Positions 1-7,625 of a stretch of 12,379 nt of DNA are shown piece after piece. Source of the stretch: Dunaliella salina. Its lineage: Eukaryota; Chlorophyta; Chlorophyceae; Chlamydomonadales; Dunaliellaceae. A program made the translations under genes and the position numbers. The DNA is taken from contig MU069695.1 of NCBI GenBank assembly GCA_002284615.2, forward strand, positions 221,839 to 234,217, read 5' to 3'. Under the pieces are notes generated by a model, which had not been told where the DNA came from, searched no databases, and saw only the letters and a list, made by a program, of their open reading frames with translations. The number at the start of each line of letters is the position of its first letter. The stretch's first letter is position 1.

Positions 1-53
<53 letters not shown>
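1..53. repeat. (TG)n microsatellite
   Basis: An uninterrupted TG dinucleotide run opens the window and probably continues to its left. It is followed to about position 115 by imperfect alternating purine-pyrimidine sequence (GTACGT, GCGCGTGCGTGCGC, GTGTGCACATGTATAT). It lies in what should be an intron of the carrier gene. Confidence 0.95.
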
Positions 54-56
<3 letters not shown>

Positions 57-1165
57 TAAGCGTGTAAGCGCGTGCGTGCGCAAGTGTCACCGTGTGCACA
101 TGTATATCACTTAATTTTGTGTGCTTGCGCTCATACCCAAGTCTCTGCTGTAAATTGAGCATATTCATCTTCTATACACAAGCCTCATGAACTTACTACT
201 CCACATGCTGAGGATTTTTCAGCTAGGTGCATGTGTGTGCGTCAGTGCACTCAATCTACTGCAAAAAACTTCATGGGAGATGAAAAAAGATAGAACCATC
301 AGGTTACTGCCTGATGTAGCTCATCTAGATGCAAGAAAAGTGCCTGGGCGTATGTGCTACCCCTGCTAACTGTGCTGTACACAAGGAGCGCACAGATGGA
401 TGCTGCTTCCCCCGCATGCGACTACTTGATCTGTGGAGTCTCTTGGGAATGTTAAACTAAAGTATGCAAGCTAAGAAGATGATTTTGAAATTCTCTCTGT
501 TTTGATGCATATTAGGAGATAGGCAGCAAGTGGACCAGCCTGCCATTGCCCCTGCATTTGAGAATACCTGAACTGTAGGTTTGAGCTACTTGCAGGGATT
601 GTTCATTTAAGGTGAAGTTTCATGACAGGGCAAAGTCTCTTAGAATTTTGATCATCGAAAATATCCTTAAAATGAAGATCATTGAAGTTGGCAGTTTTGA
701 GTGATTAAATTTGCAGGCCAAGATGCCTGGCAGGCTCAGGCTGCTGTGTTTTGTGCAAGTCCCTCGTGATTTTGATGCCTCCTTCCTCCCAAACCCCTCC
801 TACTGTTCCTGACCCTCATCCACCTGCCATTACCACCTTGGGTGTCAGCACTACTCCGTGCCCCAGGTCCTGTATGCGCTTGCTCAGTTGTTATGGCATC
901 TGGCCTTCCCTCTGTCCACTCATCTCTTTCAGCAGGCTGCATGCATGGCCAACCCATCTTGCCCCCTTGTTTGTAAGAGGAACTGCAAAGCCAAAGCTGC
1001 ACCCCTGTTAGGTGCACTTTCCCTGACCTCGTAAAGGCAACATTTGAAGACCACAGGGTATGTGCCAGCTGCTTGCACCAAGAACGTGTACCCACCGCCA
1101 TACCAGGGTAATTGCTCATGCGACACATCTGTATAGCCATGCACAGCATGCACAATCCTTTGCAG
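54..1165 (+). other. Intronic sequence upstream of the first visible carrier exon
   Basis: No carrier-like coding sequence is visible here. The first visible exon starts inside carrier repeat 1, so an exon encoding about 45 N-terminal residues, including the first P-x-D-x-x-K-x-R signature, must lie further left, and this stretch is read as the end of the intervening intron. It ends in a plausible acceptor (CAATCCTTTGCAG, 1153-1165). An in-frame ATG at 1060 lies upstream of the acceptor, but the residues it would add do not resemble any carrier. Confidence 0.65.
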
Positions 1166-1326
1166 GCAAATACAAGGGGATCTACCACTGTGGCAGCACT
1201 GTTATCAAGGAGGAGGGCGCGCGATCATTATGGAAGGGCCTGACACCATTCGCCACCCACCTCACCCTTAAATATGCATTGCGCATGGGCTCCAACTCAG
1301 TGTACCAAAGTTTGTTCAGGGCCAAG
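1166..1326 (+). CDS. SFC1: Carrier exon A (end of repeat 1)
   Basis: The acceptor is TTTGCAG (to 1165) and the donor AAG|GTACGT (1327). The exon enters in phase 1: its first two bases finish a codon begun in the missing upstream exon, probably Gly. It then encodes 53 residues from KYKGIYHCGS through SLFRAK. It carries the first loop motif EEGARSLWKG and the characteristic SFC stretch TPFATHLTLKY...LRMGSN. It ends on a codon boundary. Confidence 0.85.
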
Positions 1327-4300
1327 GTACGTGCAGAGTATGCCTCCAACGAGGTCATGCACCAGCATCGTGTGCATGTCAGGTATTATCATGATGCGTG
1401 GACACGGCTTCAGCAGGGGAGGCTCGACTCGACTATGTGCTGCTGAAATGATAATTTGCCATCACTTTGCAGGTCACCTCTTCTGAACAGCAACAACACT
1501 GTTCCAGCGTTTTCCCCTGTGTAAAACGAATGTTTTTCAGGATGGGACCATCGGGTCCACTGGGCGCATGGCTGCTGGCTTCATGGCGGGTATTACTGAG
1601 GCACTCGTCATTGTCACGCCGTTCGAGGTGAGAGGCAGTTGCAGGATGCCAAGATCTTTTGCAGGATGAAGTGCTCCGAACAGGCTCTGTCTGCAAGAGA
1701 CCCAAGAGGATTAGCGGGTATGGTGGGGCTTGGACCTTAAGGCTCCGTGCACTGTGATGTCTTGTACCTGTCACTTTCCATTGGTATTACAAGGTTCCAT
1801 TGGTATTACAAGGTTGATGGGGTCGACATTGAGGGTGCGCCGTCCAGCCAGGTGCACGATGGGGCTTTCAGCCAGGGTGCTGATGAGATATTCCAGAGCG
1901 AATGCATTGAGGGTTTTACGGGAAAGTTGGACATAGAAAGCTGAGGAACCTGATTGGTTCTGTCTCCAAGTGAACAAGAGGTCATGCATGCTGAGAGCTG
2001 TAGCTGAGCTCCAGCTCTCTTGCAATGAATTCATAATGAGCCCAATGGCTCAACCCACAACTGCCTGCCATGCTTGCTCGTATGAGGTTCCATGCGCCCT
2101 TGTCCAGTATGCTTGCAGGTTGTCAAGATCCGTTTGCAGCAGCAGCGCGGCTTAGCCAAGGAGCAGCTCAAGTACAAGGGCCCCGTGCATTGTGCTGCCA
2201 CCACCCTCCGCGAGGAAGGCATTCGCGGAATGTGGTCAGGTGCAGGCCCTACCGTCGGGCGCAATGGCACCAACCAGATGTGCCTCTTTTGGGCCAAAGC
2301 AAACGTGGACAGCTTACTTTGGGGAAAGCACGAGGGAGACGGCAAGCAGCTGACACCTGTGCAGGTGTGCTGGGCGACATGAGGTGTCATTTGTTGGTGC
2401 TGATTCGTTTTTTGGCACCCCCTGCTTGCATTTTGAGCTGCTGATGGTGATGCTGTTGATGACACTGGGATCAAGAGGTGTGTTGAAGGCAATGCGTGCC
2501 ACACTTGAGCATGTTCATCTTCAACAACAAGGAGTACGCACAGTCAATGGGTGTTGTTGAATGAGTGTGTTTCTCTAGCAAGGAGGCACACTGTATTTTG
2601 CAGCTCAATCCAGCTGGGCGGGCAACGGTTTCAATGGGCACAGATGTGCTCTATCATTGGTAAGTGCATGATTAATTACACCTGCGTTCCTGCATTTCCC
2701 TCGGGTGTGTTCAAGCACACTGTCGCTGGCTAGGGGGATTCAGTTGTTCACCATCAATAGGCAAGCAGATGCAAAATTTGCAAATCCCATGGCGTGCGTA
2801 GCCACAAAGTGACAATTGCCCCCATGTAATGGGTGAGGCATGTGCCCGGGATGTAGCACTGAGCCCAGCTCACATGAGGGTTGCTGGCAGGATTCAAACA
2901 CTGGGCTGATGGAATGAAGCCCAGGCATGGGGCACAGCAGTAAAGCGTTGCCTTCCTTTTCGCCAAGCTCACATACGGCTGCCCAGGTCTGCCCAGTGCT
3001 GCACTGCCTGTGCCGAGTAAGCAGGGACAAAAGTTGTGTTTTTGTAAACCCCAGAAGAAGCCAACATGTCTTGGGCCCCCCCCCTGCCCACGAAAGGGGT
3101 ACCTGATGACACCTGATGGCACCTCAAGACACCTGATGGCACCTGTTGGCACCACAAAGCACCATAACACATGTTATGTCACCTCCCAGAGGGTCCTAAC
3201 TTGGCCTTCTTTGGGCTTTTTTTTTTTTCACAGGAAACTTTTCTGAGGCTCCTTGGCCTTGCCTTCCCCAAAAATTTTTAAATGGTTATGCTCTATGGTT
3301 ATAAAGACATAACCCAGCAAAAAAAAGCTGTGGGAAACTTGGCCCTGTGTGTGAGGTAGGGTGCCCCAAAAGGGGAAAAAGGGGCGATGTGGTGAAAAGT
3401 AGGAATTTCCCACATTACCCCATTTTCTCGAATTTACCCTCAGGCATGTAGCAGTGATATAGCAGACACCATTGTAAAAGAAATGGGGTTAATTGGTGGC
3501 ATGCCTGGGTCAGGGTGGGCAAGAATGTCTGGGAGGTTAAGTGGGCCCACAAGCCTTCCCCCCTGTTTTCACTCAAGGAGCACTTCTCAGGAAAAAAGTT
3601 TTTTTTCCGGATGGCTCGAACAAAAATCAACAAAGAATCATAAATAAGATTTCGAAATTTGGGGTTGAAATTTTGACAGCCAAGCTTTGACCAGGCCTAG
3701 ATTGGCACCGTCAGCTTGCTCCAAAAAAAAACAGTGCTAACAAGAGCCCGGGCTTTTTAACGCGCTCTTTTGTTCTGGGGCAAGCTGGCAACCCAGAGTC
3801 ATGGCAGTTCAAAGTTGCACACATGAGTTGGGACCCTCTGGTCACCTCCTGGCACCACAAAATACCTGATGGCACCTGATGGCGCCACAACAGGGCACCT
3901 GGTGGCACTTGATGGAACCTGACATCACAAAACATCACAAAACACCAGATGTCACCTCCTGGCACCACATAGCACCTGATGTCACGTAATGTGCCACAAA
4001 ACACCCGATGGCACCTGATGGCACCTGTTGGCATCACAAAACTTCACAGGACACCTGATGTCACCTCCTGGCACCACATAGCACCTGATGGCACCTGATG
4101 GCACCACAAAACACCCAATGGCACCTGGTGGCACCTGGTGGCATCACACAACATCACAGGACACCTGATGTCACCTCCTGGCACCACATAGCACCTGATG
4201 GCACCTGATGGCACCACAAAACACCTGATGGCACCTGGTGGCACCTGTTGGCATCACACAACATCATGAAAAACCTGATGTCACCCCCTGGCACCACATA

Positions 4301-5867
4301 GCACCTGATGTCACCCCCTGGCACCACATAGCACCTGATGGCACCTGATGGCACCACAAAACACCCGATGGCACCTGGCATCACAAAACATCATGAAACA
4401 CCTGATGGCACCTCTTGGCACCATGAAACACCTGATGGCACCTAATGGAAACCACTGATGGCACCTAACGGCACCACAAAACACCTGATGGCACCTAATG
4501 GAACCACAGAACACCTGGTGGCACCTGGTGGCACCTCATAGCACACATTCACCCGGCATAGCCCTGCGCGGGAGACTGCTGAGCTCAGGGCCTAGGGGTG
4601 ACATCCGCTGATTTTGTCTTGGGAGCTTTGTGCCTCTGGAGTCATGACGGAAGGCTTCAGTCGATGATGCATTTTGAAGAGCTGGCTGCACAAAGTTTTG
4701 CTTGCCACGCCTCCTCCAACTTGCCCACGACAGGCCCACTGTGTGTCCTGTTTGCTTCACTCTCAATTGCTAATCCTGTTTCACGAACAGCTTCACCAAA
4801 GCCAAAGCTCAAGCAGGCATACCTCTGGGACATACAATGAAAGTTTGAACGACACATAAAAGATTAGCATGGCAAGGATGACTTACAACAAAGCCAGGGC
4901 TCGAGCAAAGGCGTTCCAGGAAAAAGAAGGCCTCCAGTCAAGACGACTGACTGCCAGCCTGTTCATGAGAGGAAAAGAAGTTATCTTGTAAAAATAAATA
5001 AAGCTTGTTGTTGTTTTGATTAATGAAAACCCAAGCCGGCATGCAATGTAAGCCTTCCACTTGCTGTCCATGATCAGCGGCTTCAGTGCTGCCTTCCTGG
5101 GCCCTGGTGGCGTACAACAAAACCAGAGCATAAGCGGGTACTCAATGTTTGTTTTACACTTGCAGTCCATGATCAGCAACTTCAGTGCTGCCTTCCTGGG
5201 CCCTGGTGGCGTACAACAAAACCAGAGCACAAGCGGGTACTCAATGTATGTTTTTCACCTGCAGTCCAAGATCAGCGGCTTCAGTGCTGCCTTCCTGGGC
5301 CCCGGTGACATACAATAAAACCAGAGCTCAAGCGGGTACTCAATGTATGTTTTACACTTGCAGTCCATGATCAGCGGCTTCAGTGCTGCTTTCCTGGGCC
5401 CCGTTGCCACAGGCCCCTTCGATGTGATCAAGACACGGCTCATGGCCCAAAGCAGGACGGGAGAACTCAAGTACAAGGTGAATGAAGCCTGTGTCTCTGC
5501 ACACTTGTGTGCACACCCTCTGCTCTGTTCACCTCACACTGTTTGAGTCTTTGTCAAAGTCTTCTCTTTGGAATATATGGTCTAAGCGTTTGTGCTTACT
5601 TTTCTGCTGTCCATCCGCTTTGTTGACTGATTTGACAGCAAGGCTGCCGAATGTGATCACCCTTCAAACCCACTGCCTTTCAGCCCTAGCAAAGTTGTAT
5701 AGATTGCTTCCGCGGATGGTCTTGCCCTTGTAGGGATTCCTCGACTGCTTTGCAAAGACAGCAAAGGAGGAGGGCTTGCTGGCCATGTGGAGGGGACTCT
5801 TGCCCAGGTTAATGCGTATTCCACCTGGGCAAGCAATCGTGTGGGCTGTCAGCGACCAAATCACAGG
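1166..5867 (+). CDS. SFC1: Mitochondrial succinate/fumarate carrier, plant mSFC type (partial, five exons)
   Basis: This is a member of the mitochondrial carrier family (SLC25), which exchanges succinate for fumarate across the inner mitochondrial membrane; the plant and yeast proteins serve acetate/lipid use and the glyoxylate cycle. Joined exons are 1166-1326, 1541-1627, 2119-2364, 5364-5477 and 5734-5867, giving about 246 residues against roughly 300 in plant homologues. Visible family marks are EEGARSLWKG and FATHLTLKYALRMGSN (repeat 1), TPFE+VVKIR across an exon junction, EEGIRGMWSG and RNGTNQ (repeat 2), and GPFDVIKTR, EEGLLAMWRG and RIPPGQAI (repeat 3). The match to plant mSFC, as I remember it, runs almost residue by residue, which makes this isoform call firm within the family. 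The first carrier signature is missing because the 5' end is outside the window. The C-terminus after ...DQITG is unresolved. Junctions all keep the reading frame. Confidence 0.9.
1327..1540 (+). other. Carrier intron A-B (214 bp)
   Basis: GT-AG intron with donor GTACGT and a T-rich acceptor TGTTTTTCAG. Removing it joins two codon boundaries. No other feature was seen inside. Confidence 0.8.
1541..1627 (+). CDS. SFC1: Carrier exon B (start of repeat 2)
   Basis: A short exon of 29 codons, phase 0 at both ends, with acceptor TTTTTCAG and donor GAG|GTGAGA. It encodes the loop after helix 2 and transmembrane helix 3, ending in VTPFE. The carrier signature P-x-E is split here: PFE lies in this exon and VVKIR opens the next one, which confirms the junction. 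Confidence 0.85.
1628..2118 (+). other. Carrier intron B-C (491 bp)
   Basis: GT-AG intron with donor GTGAGA and acceptor GCTTGCAG (to 2118). Apart from a 19-bp perfect tandem duplication at 1776-1813, nothing distinct was seen inside. Confidence 0.8.
1776..1813. repeat. 19-bp perfect tandem duplication
   Basis: TTCCATTGGTATTACAAGG occurs twice back to back (1776-1794 and 1795-1813) inside an intron. It looks like a recent local duplication with no evident function. Confidence 0.9.
2119..2364 (+). CDS. SFC1: Carrier exon C (rest of repeat 2)
   Basis: 82 codons, phase 0 at both ends, acceptor TTGCAG and donor CAG|GTGTGC. It opens with VVKIRLQQQRG, completing the second carrier signature, then KYKGPVHC, EEGIRGMWSG and the helix-4 stretch GRNGTNQ, and ends in KHEGDGKQLTPVQ. 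The serine in MWSG, where the general family motif has Lys or Arg, is also seen in plant mSFC, so it is not damage. Confidence 0.9.
2890..2965 (-). repeat. Possible tRNA-derived SINE relic (A/B-box-like pair)
   Basis: On the minus strand, TGGCGAAAAGG (2965-2955) fits the RNA polymerase III A-box pattern TRGYNNARNNG. GTTTGAATCC (2899-2890) fits the B box GTTCGANNCC with one C-to-T change. The spacing of about 66 bp from box start to box start is within the tolerated range. No cloverleaf can be drawn with confidence and no tail or target duplication was found. This is a weak call resting on two short motifs. Confidence 0.25.
3102..3186. repeat. Minisatellite, left fragment (10-bp units)
   Basis: Repeats of CACCTGATGG and related 10-mers (CACCTGTTGG, CACCACAAAG). 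The array stops abruptly at the inserted element and resumes on its other side at 3841 with the same units. The two pieces were therefore one array before the insertion. Confidence 0.85.
3178..3186. repeat. Target site duplication, left copy
   Basis: GTCACCTCC, identical to 3841-3849 on the far side of the inserted element. The same 9-mer followed by TGGCACCAC occurs as a native minisatellite unit (for example 3951), so the empty site can be inferred directly. Confidence 0.8.
3187..3840. mobile_element. Non-autonomous DNA transposon (654 bp) with 15-bp terminal inverted repeats
   Basis: The ends are CAGAGGGTCCTAACT (3187-3201) and, inverted, AGTTGGGACCCTCTG (3826-3840). These match at 14 of 15 positions. 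The perfect 9-bp direct repeat GTCACCTCC flanks them. The interior is rich in homopolymer runs and has no long reading frame or transposase motif, so movement must have depended on an enzyme supplied elsewhere. A 9-bp duplication is typical of Mutator-like elements; the CAGAGGG terminus also resembles hAT ends, but hAT elements normally duplicate 8 bp. Superfamily is therefore left open. Two copies of the minisatellite flank it, so the insertion postdates the array. Confidence 0.8.
3841..4545. repeat. Minisatellite, main block: 10-bp monomers in a 110-bp higher-order repeat
   Basis: Monomers are variants of CACCTGATGG, CACCACAAAA, CACCACATAG and CATCACACAA. Eleven of them make a higher-order unit. 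The block (G)TCACCTCCTGGCACCACA recurs at 3841, 3951, 4060, 4170 and 4280, that is, every 109-110 bp, and a further 30-bp step doubles it at 4281/4311. The first 9 bp (3841-3849) are also the right target duplication of the inserted element. The array ends at about 4545. Confidence 0.9.
4796..4910 (+). repeat. Degenerate fragments related to the 99-bp acceptor repeat
   Basis: CAAAGCCAAAGCTCAAGCAGG (from 4796) and CAAAGCCAGGGCTCGAGC (from 4888) resemble CAAAACCAGAGCTCAAGCGGG in the 99-bp repeats downstream, and CATACAAT at 4831 matches the same unit. Spacing is not a multiple of 99. They look like older, decayed copies of the same duplication. Confidence 0.45.
5067..5363 (+). repeat. Three 99-bp tandem copies of intron end plus exon D start
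   Basis: Units begin at 5067, 5166 and 5265, with the true exon following at 5364, so the period is exactly 99 bp. Each unit has about 38 bp matching the exon start (TCCATGATCAGCGGCTTCAG...) followed by about 60 bp of intron ending in an acceptor. The acceptor is TTGCAG before the second and true copies, CCTGCAG before the third, and CTG (broken) before the first. Because 99 is divisible by three, the copies stay in the exon's reading frame, but the third has an in-frame TAA at 5316-5318. The exonic half is clearly derived from carrier coding sequence (SMISGFSAAFLGP). These are best read as pseudo-exon starts, not coding sequence. Confidence 0.9.
5364..5477 (+). CDS. SFC1: Carrier exon D (start of repeat 3)
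   Basis: 38 codons, phase 0 at both ends, acceptor CACTTGCAG and donor AAG|GTGAAT. It encodes SMISGFSAAFLGP, then the third carrier signature GPFDVIKTRLMAQS and ends in LKYK. This last of four tandem acceptor copies is the one used, because only here does the sequence continue into the conserved VATGPFDVIKTR. Confidence 0.9.
5478..5733 (+). other. Carrier intron D-E (256 bp)
   Basis: GT-AG intron with donor GTGAAT and acceptor CTTGCCCTTGTAG. Its removal restores the conserved YK-G junction. No other feature was seen. Confidence 0.8.
5734..5867 (+). CDS. SFC1: Carrier exon E (rest of repeat 3)
   Basis: Starts after TTGTAG and reads GFLDCFAKTAKEEGLLAMWRG, split here as GFLDCFAKTA plus KEEGLLAMWRG, then LLPRLMRIPPGQAI and VWAVSDQITG. 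This covers helix 6 of the carrier. Homology ends at ITG, where ACAGG|GTGCGT offers a good donor at 5868 in phase 2. Without splicing, the frame runs on to a TGA at 6019-6021, adding 51 Cys- and Arg-rich residues unlike any carrier tail. Plant homologues end about 12 residues after this point, so a short terminal exon is expected. Confidence 0.8.
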
Positions 5868-6172
5868 GTGCGTGCGTTGCTTGTCTGAATGGCCCAGAGG
5901 CATCGCAATCGCAGGAAAATGCTGCATGCGGAAGGGAGTCAGGCTTCATAGTCGGTGTGTGCAATTGTTTTTGTGTGTGACACGATTCCAGACTACCAGA
6001 ACTGTCAAGGGACTCCCTTGACATTTCTCCCTTGGAGGAGTCCAACGACTGTTGCTGGATGACCAATATGTGAAGAAATTTTAAGGCATTGGACCGAGGA
6101 GGATTTGTGATCAGGAGCACTGCCTTGTCCCCACCCTTCCTCACGCTAAGCGAGGTAAATCCTGCTGCGGTG
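5868..6172 (+). other. Carrier 3' region; terminal exon not resolved
   Basis: Candidate acceptors are GCAG at 5914, which would give 11 more residues and a stop but needs a 47-bp intron; TTCCAG at 5991, giving about 26 more residues to a TGA at 6071; and ACCAG at 5999, giving six residues and the TGA at 6019. None encodes a recognisable carrier C-terminus. No clear TGTAA polyadenylation signal was seen close by. Confidence 0.4.
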
Positions 6173-6320
6173 ATCAGGTACTCAAGTGTGTCAAAATGAT
6201 CTAATGATTAAATGTGTCTGATGGCGATTACATGTGCCAAATGGTAATCAGGTGCTCAAACGTGTCAAGATAATCTTATGGTTAAACGTGTCTGAAGGTG
6301 ATCAAATGTGCTGAATGGTG
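6173..6320. repeat. 74-bp imperfect tandem duplication
   Basis: Two adjacent units, 6173-6246 and 6247-6320, share the order ATCAGGTRCTCAARYGTGTCAA, then ATTAAATGTGTCTGA / GTTAAACGTGTCTGA, then ATGTGCYRAATGGT. Each unit is itself built from related sub-blocks of about 26, 28 and 20 bp. It lies downstream of the carrier, possibly in its 3' untranslated region. Confidence 0.8.
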
Positions 6321-7554
6321 CTGCAAGGAGTAAGCAGCATGGAGCTTTCGCATATGAAGCATGACCAGAGTTGTAGCAGGGAGTCATGGCATGGGGTGGA
6401 GTGCTTTGAGAGGAGGGCAGCAAAAAGAGCACCAATGAAGATAGAAGAATGAGGAGGGGTGTGTCCCTTGTGAGGAAAGAATGGTGGGAAGGAGAGGCAG
6501 GCTAGGGGCAGGCATGAGGAGCAGGGGAGCTTGACAGCCCCCATGTTACGTGTTAACCTCTCTAGTAACAAGTGTGTATATATGAATATGTACAATGTCA
6601 CCACCCTACTGCCTTGGCCATAGTATAGCCTAAGTCACACTTGCTACTCAGAGAGGTTACGGCGTAACACCCAAGTGCAATGAAGTGGGTTGTTTTGAAG
6701 GGGATTGTTCTTGTTTGGTTCAAATTCTGTTGGGGAGCTTTGAATCGATGCCCCTTGTCGTTTTGGAGGCCAATCAAAGGAAACTAGGGCATGCCAACTG
6801 TTGTCATTCCACACCCCTCAGAAAGTAGAAGCAATCAGCATTTGTTCGCCCTTTGAATTCAAGGTGTGAAACAGGCATTGCAAGCTCAAGCTGCTTTCTG
6901 CCCTTGCATTTAAAGGCCAGCTAAGTGCAGCTTGGTAGCCTATTAAGTCAGCCGCGCAAGCTGCCTCTACAAAGGAGATCTGCCCTGCATAAGTGTTCCA
7001 AGTGTTCCTCTCTTTTTCTAACAAAACGTCGAGTCCAAATACACACGAAGCTCTTGCCCATGAGGACAGGCTTTGGTGCCTCTTGTGGAGCTGCTTTGCA
7101 CTCATCAGATGCTGTGCGCAATGGGCTGCTTGAGCTGTCCAGCAAGGCCTCTTGATTCCTGCTGCCTCAGCTTCCTAGTTTAGAGGCTCCTCACTAAATT
7201 TCTGGAGGCTTCCCATCCCCAGCTGTCGATGCCCCCAAGACGCCTCCAGGGTCTGTGTTTTTGATCGTAAAACACAAGTCGACAGTTCCACCACTGCGCA
7301 CCTTCCAGCGCACCCCTAATGAATGTTACAGCTATCCACCTATTCAAAATCTTGCACTTGCAGGATAATTGCAGATAGTGCGGATAGATTGAACCTGTCA
7401 TGCATGGTTGATGTGTAATTGCAAGAAAAATGAAAAAGGGTTAAGACTGGTCCTGCAATTGTGAATATTTGTGCTACAGATGATTTGCTCCAGGCCTGAA
7501 ATGACTTTTTTTTTTTAAATGCAGAAACCTTTTTTCGGCCCAGGCAGGTAAGTA
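6321..7554. other. No recognisable gene
   Basis: The reading frames here are short and none resembles a known family. The frame near 6925-7155 (+) is rich in Ser, Leu and Arg with two CxxC-like cysteines but has no ATG at its start and no convincing homology, so it is not called. TGTAA, the usual green-algal polyadenylation signal, occurs at 7414-7418, but nothing ties it to a transcript. Confidence 0.5.
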
Positions 7555-7625
7555 AAGGTATTTCATCGGTATCTGCCTACAAGGGCAGCTGAGCAGAAAC
7601 ACAGAGGTCTGTAATCAGACCAGTC
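7555..7625 (+). repeat. Dispersed ~71-bp repeat, copy 1
   Basis: Begins AAGGTATTTCAT and ends CAGACCAGTC, with the shared core GGGCAGCTGAGCAGAAACAC. Possible hairpins are TCTGC (7572-7576) with GCAGA (7593-7597), and GGTCTG-TAAT-CAGACC (7606-7621). It is preceded by AAGT, as are the other copies. Family and function are unknown. Confidence 0.8.

Larger units (their letters stand above)
2365..5363 (+). other. Carrier intron C-D (2,999 bp), repeat-rich
   Basis: Much longer than the other introns seen. Its donor is CAG|GTGTGC and its acceptor TTACACTTGCAG (5352-5363). From left to right it holds unremarkable sequence (2365-2889), a tRNA-like relic (2890-2965), a minisatellite split by a transposable element (3102-4545), degenerate repeat fragments (4796-4910), and three tandem copies of the acceptor region (5067-5363). 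Minus-strand reading frames over the minisatellite are repeat artefacts. Confidence 0.8.

Noticed and set aside
736..1188. Minus-strand frame of 150 codons opposite the first intron and exon A
   Set aside because: No recognisable family, low-complexity composition, and antisense to carrier sequence. A chance open frame.
1060..1446. Plus-strand frame with a true ATG at 1060 running into carrier exon A and past its donor
   Set aside because: Residues before GKYKG do not resemble any carrier and lie upstream of a good acceptor. Residues after FRAK run past a consensus donor (GTACGT). The family needs an upstream exon with the first P-x-D-x-x-K-x-R motif, which is absent here.
3711..4514. Several minus-strand frames with repeating GAIRCFVVPSG-type peptide
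   Set aside because: They are translations of the 10-bp minisatellite, which stays open because three units make ten codons. They lie in an intron, have no unique sequence, and have no support as protein.
5061..5318. Plus-strand frame with a 33-residue peptide repeat (SMISGFSAAFLGPGG...)
   Set aside because: This is the 99-bp duplication of intron end plus exon start read through. Only the first 13 residues or so of each unit come from the carrier, the rest is intron, and a stop closes it in the third copy. Treated as a repeat, not a gene.
6925..7155. Plus-strand frame rich in Ser, Leu and Arg with CSKC, resembling a transit peptide or zinc-binding fragment
   Set aside because: It begins at GTG, not ATG, has only one CxxC and no partner ligands in the right place, and shows no homology I recognise.
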